A stretch of DNA of 64,000 nucleotides from Mansonella perstans (lineage: Eukaryota > Nematoda > Chromadorea > Rhabditida > Onchocercidae): positions 1-64,000 of the forward strand of contig JBAMDO010000216.1 in assembly GCA_037074765.1 (NCBI GenBank). The letters run 5' to 3'. Shown here piece by piece: positions 26,353 to 37,700 of this stretch (positions are counted from its first letter, which is position 1; each line of letters begins with the position of its first letter). The position numbers and the translations under genes were made by a program. The notes beneath the pieces were generated by a model. The model did not search any database. It was not told the DNA's origin and saw only the letters and a list, made by a program, of their open reading frames with translations.

Positions 26353-28054
26353 TTGATACTGAATATATTTGAAATTGATCAAAACTTCTGATAATGGCTT
26401 ATTAATTGTTCTCTTAGCTCTGAATCACATTTAATAGATATTAAAAATTATCCGTATCACTAGAAGTGTTCGAAAACTCCTTCATAAATTCTGAACAGAA
26501 ATCAGTTTCACTTATTCTCCAAAGACTCCAATTATCTATTATTCTTACATTGACAAAAAAAGTAGACAGTTAAATATGTTGCATGTTAGATTGAAACGTA
26601 TTTCAAAACATTGATGATACTTTTATTTTGCAAGTAGTGTTTGCCGGATGTGTTTCATCAAAAAAAAATTTTAAAATTTAAAAATCAATGTATCCAAACA
26701 TTTTTTTAGATTGATGAGACGTTAAAAACTGTATGACAATTACTATCAAGATATTAGTGATTTCTAAGATTGTCTTTTTTGACAATTGTTTGTTCAATAA
26801 ACAGGAAGAAAATTTGGAGGATTCAAACTTACGCTATAATTTAAAAAAACTTTTACCAAGAAAAATTAGATGGGAGATATTGTAATAATTTATTAAGTTT
26901 CTCTGAGTATTAAGTGAAGATTTGACCTTAAAACTGCTGCAAAATATTATTCTATATCAATGTGACGTGGTAATTGTTGATTTTCCTTTAAGGTTAATTG
27001 CAAGTTTTGATTTAAAATATTCGTCAAGTATTCGATTTAAAATCACTGTTAAGTATAACTTGAAACTGAAATTGTTCGAATTACATTTCATTTACCATTG
27101 CATAATTGCTTCTTTTAAATGAATGGATTGAATGATCATATTTTATTATATTACGAAGAAAACAATATCAAGTTAATTGGGACAAGTTGAAGTTATCAAT
27201 GAATAATTGAACTTAGAACAAAAAAAAACACAGTAAATATAATAATAATAATATGATCATCTGAAATTGACTAATGATTTTGGTAGGGATTTTGAAAAGC
27301 AATATAAGAAAAAAAATAGTAGTACAAGAAAAAAATTTATGGGCGGAAATGAAAAAACATAGTTTTAGTCAGATTTCACAGAAAATCATTAAAATTATAT
27401 TTAGCATGCTTTATTGCTTTCGAATTCAACAGTTTAATTTTGCTAGTTGCCTGAGAAGTAACAGAAACAGTTCTGCTAATGAATAATGTTTTGAAATAAA
27501 TGCGCTAATTTTTTGCTTATAATGAATCCAATAAGTTATTATAATTATCAGTGAAAATGAATAGAATTATTGTCGTTTGATGAATGGTACTACTACATTT
27601 TCAAATGGATGTGTTTATCAACTCTCGATAATAATAATTAATCAAAGATTAGATAGTCCGAAGCTGCGCTATGAAAAACTCGCTCCTGATATAATTCATC
27701 TTGTCGCATTTTACCAACAATTATTATCATCCAAATTGCTTAACAATCATTTACCTAGAGGGTATTTGTTAAAAATTTTACCGGTCTTTGGATATGAATA
27801 ATTTCTTACACTATTTCAAGTTATTCCTTTAGCGGAAAGGAAGGAATAATTTGATCAAATGATTACAAATAAAATAGTCTCTTCAGAATTTCGCGCATCA
27901 AATTATTGCTTGAGATTTTTTCAGGTTTAAATAAAAATTGCAATTAGACTTTTTTTTTGTTTCTGTTATTTTATCATTCGTTTTCGATTTTGAAAGATTT
28001 TTTGGAAACAATCAATGCTAAAATAATTTTATAAAATAATTAATTAATTGACAG
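26353..28054. other. Intergenic region between WDR35 and the repeat-protein gene
   Basis: AT-rich. An AATAAA at 26796-26801 is the best poly(A) signal for WDR35 that I can see, giving a 3' UTR of roughly 450 bases. Short ORFs at 26922-27122, 27274-27486 and 27577-27801 have no splice context or recognisable domains and are left unannotated. Confidence 0.5.
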
Positions 28055-28056
28055 GA

Positions 28057-31000
28057 ATGACTGATTTCTGGCATTTATTATGTATATGTGGAATTTTCCA
28101 TTTTTCTTGTTCGCAAATTTCTCGTAAGTTCGAGTATTTGTTAAGTTTCAAAGTAACTATTATTGCCCTTTTCTTCTAATAAACTCATTTTAAATAAATT
28201 TATCAGTGACAATTCGCTTGTCATTCGTATACGTCTAAATGATAAATTGGAAGAATTAAATCTTCGAATTGCATTTTAGTATTATACACTGCGTTGTTTA
28301 GAGTAATGAATTTTTTTCGTTGTTTAGAGTAATGTTATAAAAATTATGGTAAGTGAGAAAAAAGAAAAGTAATATTTTAATGGCAACAGTACAAATTTTT
28401 TCAGGTAGCAAATATTCGGAGAAACTTGATCCATATAGTAGCCTGAATCCTGAAACTGGGTCACACGGTAAGTTATCAACAATCAGCAAATCAAAAAGAC
28501 CACTTATGGGATATGATAATTTTACGCAGTTCAGTACTACTGCTATTATTATTATCATGACGATTGATTCTACAGGATTTCAAACATAGAAAATAATATG
28601 AGTTTTCCAGACGGAACAAACTTGAAATACGGTTTTGGTACTGCAAAGGATCAAGCAATAAAAAACAATGGTTCGAAAAGGATTGGTATCAATGAAGAGC
28701 TTAGAATTAGTCATGCTTTAACACTTCCAAAAGCAATGCAGTGGATCCAAAAAATAACCACAAGAACAGTTACGGACGAACGGAAAACAAAGAAAAATAC
28801 GGGTGATTTGCAAACCGTTGATCGAAAAAATTCGAATTTCAGTTTTAATTCGAAACCCCAACATAAAACAAACTCTTTACTATTTGAAAAAAAACATCAA
28901 GAAATTCTTGAAAAATTGGCAAGAAGGCCAATTCCATATTACATAGCTACTCATTATTTTAAAGTATCCAAAGAAATTGAAAAGTATTTCCGCGATCATC
29001 TTAAACGCGAATTAAAAAATCCGAAGGAAAGAGGATTTCTATTTGAAACGGATGCTGAAGAAAAAGTGTCTGATACAACAACATCACATTCGAACTTTAA
29101 TCAGCTTAATACATCAGAAGAAAGCAATGAACTTGGCTTGCAAGCGGTGACGTCCATTCCTCAAGCTCAACTACCAAATTCCATTGAAAACATCATTGAA
29201 ACGCGAGAAAATCTATCATCTTCGTCAAATGAAACTATCAAAGTGGAATCAAGAAAGGTTCAACCACAAATTAGCCCTTCAGCATTGGCTGAAAAAGTAG
29301 GGCAGGAGGAGGTGCCATATCTTCCATTGGTAAAACTTTGAAATTTTGAAATCGAGCTAATCCTAAGAAATTATAAAATAAAGGACTGGAGAGAGCTGTA
29401 CTATTTTTATATTATCCCATATAGATATATGACGATATAAAAGTGAATTTTAGCCAGGCAAGTGTCCGCAACTTGATCCGTCGCTGCACTCATTCCCGCA
29501 TAATGACACCGATGAAAGTTGTGGACAAACACTGGAAGGTTTGGCAACAGATCCTGATTGCGCTTGCGTATTTCTTGCAAATGAACGTAATAAGGAAGGA
29601 TGTGCAATTAAATTTTACACGTTATGTTATCGATCGTTTAATCAGGTTTGTTTATCGGTTATCACTCTTCCAAATTTTTTTGCTAGTAGTACTTATTTGC
29701 AGCATGCTTTTCGTGACTTCTCAAATTTGTAAAATCTTCCAATCCATATTACACAAATATTACAGAACAATTTTGCGCCTCAAACTTCTTCTATACAAAA
29801 ACACGCCACTCCACAAGTGCCTGAAGCTTCTTATGAACAAATATCCGCAGCTCCACCAGCTCTACAAGCACCTGAAGCTTCCTATGAACAAACATCCGCA
29901 GCTCCACCAGCTCCACAAGCGCCTGAAGCTTTCTATGAACAAACATCCGCAGCTCCACCAGCTTCACAAGCGCCTCAAGTTTCTTATACACAAAAACCCA
30001 CTACTCCACAAGTGCCTGAACCTTCCTATGAACAAACATCCGCAGCTCCACCAGCTCCACAAGCGCCTGAAGCTTCCTATGAACAAACATCCCTATTTCC
30101 ACCAGCTTCACAAGCGCCTCAAGTTTCTTATACACAAAAACCCGCCACCACACAAGCGCCTGAAGCTTCTTATGAACAAACATCCGCAGCTCCACCAGCT
30201 CCACAAGCGCCTGAAGCTTCTTATGAACAAACATCATCCGCAGCTCCACCAGCTCCACAAGCGCCTGAAGCTTCCTATGAACAAACATCCGTATCTCCAC
30301 CAGCTTCACAAGCGCCTCAAGTTTCTTATACACAAAAACCCGCCACCACACAAGCGCCTGAAGCTTCTTATGAACAAACATCATCCGCAGCTCCACCAGC
30401 TCCACAAGCGCCTGAAGCTTCTTATGAACAAACATCATCCGCAGCTCCACCAGCTTCACAAGCGCCTCAAGTTTCTTATACACAAAAACCCGCCACCACA
30501 CAAGCGCCTGAAGCTTCTTATGAACAAACATCCGCAGCTCCACCAGCTCCACAAGCGCCTGAAGCTTCTTATGAACAAACATCATCCGCAGCTCCACCAG
30601 CTCCACAAGCGCCTGAAGCTTCCTATGAACAAACATCCGTATCTCCACCAGCTTCACAAGCGCCTCAAGTTTCTTATACACAAAAACCCGCCACCACACA
30701 AGCGCCTGAAGCTTCTTATGAACAAACATCATCCGCAGCTCCACCAGCTCCACAAGCGCCTGAAGCTTCCTATGAACAAACATCCGTATCTCCACCAGCT
30801 TCACAAGCGCCTCAAGTTTCTTATACACAAAAACCCGCCACCACACAAGCGCCTGAAGCTTCTTATGAACAAACATCCGCAGCTCCACCAGCTCCACAAG
30901 CGCCTGAAGCTTCTTATGAACAAACATCATCCGCAGCTCCACCAGCTCCACAAGCGCCTGAAGCTTCCTATGAACAAACATCCGTATCTCCACCAGCTTC

Positions 31001-32243
31001 ACAAGCGCCTCAAGTTTCTTATACACAAAAACCCGCCACCACACAAGCGCCTGAAGCTTCTTATGAACAAACATCCGTATCTCCACCAGCTTCACAAGCG
31101 CCTCAAGTTTCTTATACACAAAAACCCGCCACCACACAAGCGCCTGAAGCTTCTTATGAACAAACATCATCCGCAGCTCCACCAGCTCCACAAGCGCCTG
31201 AAGCTTCCTATGAACAAACATCCCTATTTCCACCAGCTTCACAAGCGCCTCAAGTTTCTTATACACAAAAACCCGCCACCACACAAGCGCCTGAAGCTTC
31301 TTATGAACAAACATCCGCAGCTCCACCAGCTCCACAAGCGCCTGAAGCTTCTTATGAACAAACATCATCCGCAACTCCACCAGCTCCACAAGCGCCTGAA
31401 GCTTCCTATGAACAAACATCCGTATCTCCACCAGCTTCACAAGCGCCTCAAGTTTCTTATACACAAAAACCCGCCACCACACAAGCGCCTGAAGCTTCTT
31501 ATGAACAAACATCCGCAGCTCCACCAGCTCCACAAGCGCCTGAAGCTTCCTATGAACAAACATCCCTATTTCCACCAGCTTCACAAGCGCCTCAAGTTTC
31601 TTATACACAAAAACCCGCCACCACACAAGCGCCTGAAGCTTCTTATGAACAAACATCCGCAGCTCCACCAGCTCCACAAGCGCCTGAAGCTTCTTATGAA
31701 CAAACATCATCCGCAGCTCCACCAGCTCCACAAGCGCCTGAAGCTTCCTATGAACAAACATCCGTATCTCCACGAGCTTCACAAGCGCCTCAAGTTTCTT
31801 ATACACAAAAAGCCGCCACCACACAAGTGCGTAAAGCTCCCTATGTACAAACATCCGCAGCTGCACGAGCTCCACAAGCGCCTCAAGTTTCTTATAAACA
31901 AAAACCCGCCGCTCCAAATGTCGCTGGAGTTTTCTATGGACGAAGACCTGTTGCTCCACAATCATTTAAATCTTCTTATAAAGCGCCAGTAGCTCCTCGA
32001 AATACCAAAATACACTCGGGTGTACAAGGAAAACAAACTGCTAATTATTATAAACAGTCGAGAAACAAATACAACTTAAAGCGACAATTGAAAACGGTGG
32101 GGAAATCACTGGTAGAATCTCATAGGAAATCCAATCAAACAGTTCCATCAGACCAGAAAACTAATAGAAAAGAGAATGAAGCGCAATCGTCCGGAACTTC
32201 CACGATGCATGAGTTGAACAAACGAACTAATGGAACATCATAA
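28057..32243 (+). CDS. Secreted tandem-repeat protein, Pro/Ala/Gln/Ser/Tyr-rich
   Basis: Five exons: 28057-28123, 28405-28467, 28590-29329, 29454-29645, 29766-32243; phases agree and give 1179 aa. The ATG lies 2 bases after an AG (ATTGACAG|GA), a likely trans-splice site. Residues 1-20 form a signal peptide (MTDFWHLLCICGIFHFSCSQ). A polar, lysine-rich middle follows, then a Cys-containing segment in exon 4 (KCPQLDP, ESCGQT, DCACVF, EGCAIKFYTLC). Exon 5 is a long array of units built on SYEQTSAAPPAPQAPEA and SYTQKPATTQAPEA, ending in a basic tail. Evenly spaced Tyr and Gln would suit an extracellular matrix, cuticle, eggshell or sheath protein cross-linked through Tyr or Gln; this is inference. 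No family is recognised. The acceptor of exon 3 (AACATAG) is weak; the stronger one at 28575 leads to a stop. Confidence 0.75.
29817..31905 (+). repeat. Coding minisatellite array with higher-order structure
   Basis: About 2.1 kb of tandem units of 42, 51 and 54 bp. The recurring order is a 17-aa unit (SYEQTSAAPPAPQAPEA), an 18-aa variant with one extra Ser, a 17-aa variant with VSPPAS or LFPPAS, and a 14-aa unit (SYTQKPATTQAPEA), about 198 bp in total. About a dozen SYTQK units are present. The first and last copies are diverged and the inner ones nearly identical, as expected from unequal exchange. All lengths are multiples of three, so the frame survives gain or loss of units. Confidence 0.95.
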
Positions 32244-32387
32244 ATGCAGAAAAAAATCCAGACTGCCTTGGTGTCCGACAATTCTGTAAAGGTAGAAAAT
32301 AAGAGCTAGAATGACAATCTCTGCCATCTGCAGCAATATATATGTAAATTCCTATTTCATCCTAAATGAATGTCATAATGTGAAGAA

Positions 32388-32393
32388 AATAAA
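32388..32393 (+). terminator. Poly(A) signal of the repeat-protein gene
   Basis: AATAAA about 145 bases after the stop codon at 32241-32243, a normal distance for a nematode 3' UTR. Confidence 0.6.
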
Positions 32394-34741
32394 GATGTAA
32401 AAGTATTATTCCGTCCTCATCTACTTTATTTAGTAATTCTTGATCGTTATTAATGTCCATGGAAAACGAATATAAGGTGAAGTCGAGTTTCTTCCTGTGA
32501 TGTTCCATTAACTTATCACTGCAAATCATTTGTCCACTAAGATGAATAAAAATCTCTAAGAAACGCAGTACACCCAAAACTGATGCACATCGCACTGATC
32601 GAACAAATGTGACCTACCTATAAGAAAATTGAATTTGGTGATTGGAGCCACTCTCTTATGAGTTTTAAATTTCTGCTAGGTGCATAGTGGAAATCTGAGG
32701 ATGACAGTTTCTGTTTTGTCCGAGGATTTGATGCTATAATTTTGTTTTAAGTACACATTTACACAGAAGCACGTTCGGTTTTTTTTTTCTTTTTTTTAAA
32801 ATAGTTATGACGATAACAAATGAAATATTACAGATGAAAAAGGCGACACAACAAACAATGAAGCAAAATGTGAATAACTCTTTTTGAGAAATCTCACACT
32901 AGCTTGGGATTCTTGATCATAAGAATTTGAGACCGGAAAAGATCTGCAATTTAGCTCGACAAGAATGAACAAGAAATCCTTCTTGTCAAATTAAATGCTC
33001 GGTTGAAATGTTTGAAGGTTACATACTGCGATCGTTAAAAAGAACTGTTTACTAAAAACCTTACATTTAGGATTTTCGTTTATCATAAAATTCCCGCCAT
33101 TTTTTTACGGTGTACGTACCGGAAGCATCGTTCAAGAAGTATCGCCAATAAAAACAAACCAAACGCTTCAGCCAAAACAATTCATGGTTGAAAAAAATGT
33201 TAATTAAAAAGTGTCAGCAGTGTTTTCGATAAGGATCAAAACGATGAGAAAAAATTGACACAATCCAAATGTGCGAAAAGAAAAAAGTACAACTTTTTTA
33301 GACTTAATATTCACTTGGATTGCATAGAAGGCAAAAAATAATAGCTGAAAATGCAAACGAATCAATGACCAGTAAAACCAAAAATTTTGCGATAATGTTA
33401 AATTTAAAACCATGAAAACACGAATAGGTTTTACTTTCTTAAATAGCAAGAAAATCATTGGCTGTAACGAAATCAGATCAGCTTGATGTCAAGAGCTTGA
33501 AACAAAACTGATGGCATCAGATATGAGAAAAAAAATCCAATTTCGACCCAATCCCTGCTCTGAAACACAATCTATCACAAAAAGAACGAAACTCAAGAAA
33601 ACCAACGATAGCCTCTTCATTCTCATCTATATCAGAATTGAACGGGTAAATTAAATCAAATACATAAAATATATTTCACAAATCTTTCCCAAAATTCAAC
33701 ATAATTCTGGAGGCAAAATTTGAGACAAAAACGACCAATTCCCTATTTTCGAAAAATTGCAAATAGCATAAAAGGATGTTCATTCCTAAAACCCTAAGAA
33801 TATCTAGCATTCATTACAACACAAGAAAAAGAAACAATGTTACTGAATAACTACAAATTTTAATCTTCCACAATTCTTTGAATCAAAATTATTTCAAAAA
33901 TTGCTAAAAAGGCGAATTATATAATCCCTCTTCTTTGTCATTTACAAAAGTTACATGGAATTATGACAAAAATTAACATCAAAAAAACTTTTCAGGACAA
34001 TCAAAATCAAATGGTGCAGAAAATTGTAAATTTCAAGGAAATCCCACAGACAAATATTACGCTGCTTCATTTCTTACTTTTCAATTCCAAAAAGCAACAT
34101 TGCAGAACAATTTTGCAGTCATATGCATTTAACAGCAAATTTCAACAAAGAAAACAATATGAAAACAAAAGCAAGGGGAATACAAACAAACGAATTCTCA
34201 TGACTAAAAGAATCGATCGTACAGTTTCCGACTGAACGCTCGATAATGAGGTCGAACTGAAGCATTTACTATAAAAGTGTCAGACCTACTAGTTTTGTCG
34301 ATCAAATTCTAATCAAAAAATCATGTGAATCTTGAACAGTTTGTTTCATTTTAAGCATCAAAACTTTTAAAATAAAGCATTATCGCTGCTTATTTTAGCA
34401 ACTAAAATGTCCTTTCCTCCTTTGATACCAAATAAATTCACTTCGATTCAGTGTCATTTCCAAACCAGGAAAATTTCAAACGACCTCAATCGGCAAGTTC
34501 AATTCTAGTAAAATCATTCGTCAAAGTAAAACAGTACCGCAAAAATAAAAAAAAAAACAAAAGAGGGAAAAAACTCCACTTTTTTAAATCAAACACTACT
34601 TGCACATATAACAGTCAGGGCAGCAGAACGAAGATATCCGGAATCGAAATGTTGTTTGCAGAAAAAATACAAGTGGAAGGAAATGCATCTAAGAGATGGC
34701 GGAAACAATAAGGAATAGGATGCACTAAAAACGGTTCTCTC
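32394..34741. other. Intergenic region between convergent genes
   Basis: The repeat-protein gene (+) and the septin gene (-) converge on this stretch. Only short AT-rich ORFs without splice context occur. No poly(A) signal for the septin gene was identified with confidence. Confidence 0.5.
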
Positions 34742-37700
34742 TTACTTCTTTGCTTTTTTGACAGCTGTTTTCAATTCATATTTAGCTTTTTCCTCAAGCA
34801 ATGTATGCATCTGTGACTCGATCCGTCGTAATTCTTCTTCAAAGTTATCGCTAATCTCTTTGGTTCGTAAATTTAACTGCAACAAAAGAATTCCATTAGA
34901 AGTAAAAGCGCTTTGCAGGAATGAAAAACAACAATTTCAACTTGTCCGAAAATCCATGAAAAAAGAAAACCTAATTAGCGTTGCATGACAATGATTCCAG
35001 AAACAAATTTTCTGCGAACTTTGAGAGAGAAAAGAAACCAACCAATTCTTCCCGCCTTTTCATTTCTTCTTCTTTCTTATTGACTCGTGCAACGAATTCC
35101 TCACGTAAAACCTTATCCCTATTTGTCATTTCATCAATAAATTCACGTTGCTTCTGTAAAGAATCATGTTTTCACCGAATAAAATATGTTAGAAAATTAT
35201 TTGAACTAAATGCCCCTAAGGTAAAAACCGCTCAAACACAAGTCTTGTGTTGAATGGACCCGGATATGCCATATTCTAGCCTATAGAAATTTTTTCTACT
35301 AATTTTGTTTCTCTGCTAAATGCTTAATCCACTCCTGAGTGTTTTAAAAAAAACCCTAGAATTTGAAACATGCTCACTATCGTAATAAAAAACACAAAAT
35401 GAAAATATGCACCTTAAATTGTGGTAGTTCATCAGGTAATGCCGAGAAATCATTTAAGTGGTATGCACTTGATTCGCGATTATTTACAGCATTTGAGCTT
35501 GGTAAAAATCAATGTAGGTAAACTGTGAAATAAAAAAGAAACCTGTGCGAACGCTTCCATCATTTTAGGTCCCGTATCACCATCGCCAACTTTCATTGCA
35601 CGTAAACGTTCACGACGATATGCTTCGTAAAGCACTTTGTGTGTCCGCTCACGTAATGCATCTACGTTTGTACGCAGTACTGCCTCACGTAATTTAACGA
35701 AATCGCAATGTTCTTCGTTTTCGACTACACTTTTGAAATTATATTATGAATTTCCGAAAAGGTGTTTCAATCAATTCGGAATAGATTTTGTTTGGAACTA
35801 AAATGCTCGGAAATCCAATACGACTGCTTTGAAGATGTTTTCGCTTAGAAATCACATCAATACAAAACTCGAACTTTAACATCAGTATTCTAAGCATATG
35901 CTGCAGGCTTTTAATTGATGAGCTATTTTGGTTGTAATTTTACATTCAGTAGTTGCACCGAAGATTTCCATATGCAAATTCAATAAGCATGGAAAACGCA
36001 AAATGCCTACCTTCAACCATTCCCCACGGATATCGACGTGCTCGAACCATTTTGCCGTTTTCTTTTTTTACAAAATCAGTACTGCCCACAACAGCATATG
36101 GCACAAGCTGATTTAATTCCGTATTTATTGCTCGTACCGTCTCGTCGTCAGTCGGAAACTGATAGATAGCAATATTGTGGCTTCGTAACTCGCTTAAAAT
36201 CTAGAAGAAAAGTTATTGGATAATCAGAATTTAACGGATTAAACAACATTTAAGGATTATTAAAAAGAAGAAAATAGTGGAGTATAATGAAACTTTAAAG
36301 ACCCAATTTGGTGTCTTTTGTCTACCGGTAATAGATAGATATCAAACTAAACTCATAATTCAATCAGAATTTTATTATTAAAGATTAAAAAAAAGATGGA
36401 AGCTTAATAAAAAAAAATTCAGAAAAAAGAAATATGCAAGTTCATGGATGATATAATGCTCAGGATATGGCATGTAGCCGCACTCGCACAATTATATCAA
36501 ATGAAGTGTAAAACTGCAAGTGAACAGAACAAACTGAAATCATCACAGCATACAAGGGGTTATAGGAAATCACTGAAAATATGAAGTTGGACTTTTCGAT
36601 TTCTAAACAATGACATATTTGAGATATATGATATAAGAAAAGACTGTCGTACCTTGCTTTTAAATCTTATAAGTTCATCTTTGCAGGTGGTATCAGCTTT
36701 TGCAATCACGGGTATAACGTTGACCCGTTCTGCAAGCCGTTGCAGTGTTACAATATCGAGTGCTTTAAGCCTGGAAAAAAAAAGGTAATTCTTATCAGAA
36801 AATTCAAGTTGCATATCATGGAAGAGTTGAAATAAATACGCTAACCAGGTTTGGGAATTACTACATCTACAATATTTTAAAAATTTCTCATGACATTGCA
36901 GATTAAATAAAAAACGAAATAAATTCTAAATCTTAACATTTTATCTACATTTAAATTCTTCCAGTCTCCTAAAGTTATGGAAATTAATTTAGTAAGGAAA
37001 ACATGTGTGAAATTCTAGTTCCATATAAATTCTCAGATTATGTCCTCTAAATGATATATTACATTTGGAAGTGGTAAATAAAGTCAATAAAAACCTAAAA
37101 AAGAGGAGTGTCATGAAAAGTTTCATAAAAGTTTATTGCCCTATAGAGGAATTTCAAAATTCAATTATCAAGAAATGAAAAGGCTGAAAATAAAGGTAAT
37201 AACTTTGTTCATCATTTAATATTTGTGCATATTATTTAACAGTCTAATTTCCGGCCATTTCAGAAGAACTACCTATGACGAATAGCGTTTTCAAAAGTGA
37301 TAATATTAAATACTGAAATGTTTCTTCAAATTAATTTGCTTTTTAAAGTAACCAGAAAATTTTAAATTATGATGAAACGCTTGTCAGAAACGATTAAGAG
37401 TATTGAGAAAAAAGTAGATTTTCTCACTTTTGAAGATGACATTAATCATTATAAAATTTTGGATAAGAGGAACGTTCTACTGTAACGAGTCAATGAATTA
37501 AATGAAAAAGCAACGGCAGAACGAATAAATGTTCGAGGATACTAATATGCGGTCGTATGATAGCTGAATACGCATAAAAGCGACACGGTTCTGTGTCGTA
37601 AAGAGGAGGAACAGCAAAAGAAACCTATAAAACTACAGTAATCTTGAACATTTAATCAGTCGAAGAGTAAAAATATTTCCCATAAAAAAGTGCTCTAAAA

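Noticed and set aside
28353..28589. 78-codon ORF over exon 2 of the repeat-protein gene
   Set aside because: Only the middle 63 bases are needed as an exon; the rest reads through both splice sites into a stop.
30001..31965. 654-codon open frame on the minus strand across the repeat array
   Set aside because: It is the reverse complement of the coding minisatellite, has no start or splice context and no continuation outside the array.
29443..31992. 849-codon + strand frame rich in KLLMNKHPQLHQLHKR
   Set aside because: It is a shifted frame of the same repeats. It reads through two introns of the real gene, and the in-phase exons and signal peptide support the other frame.
35413..35497. Possible cassette exon of the septin (peptide ...[19 protein letters not shown])
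   Set aside because: It ends at a usable GT in phase 0, but its only acceptor requires phase 2 while the preceding exon ends in phase 0, and no alternative donor fixes this.
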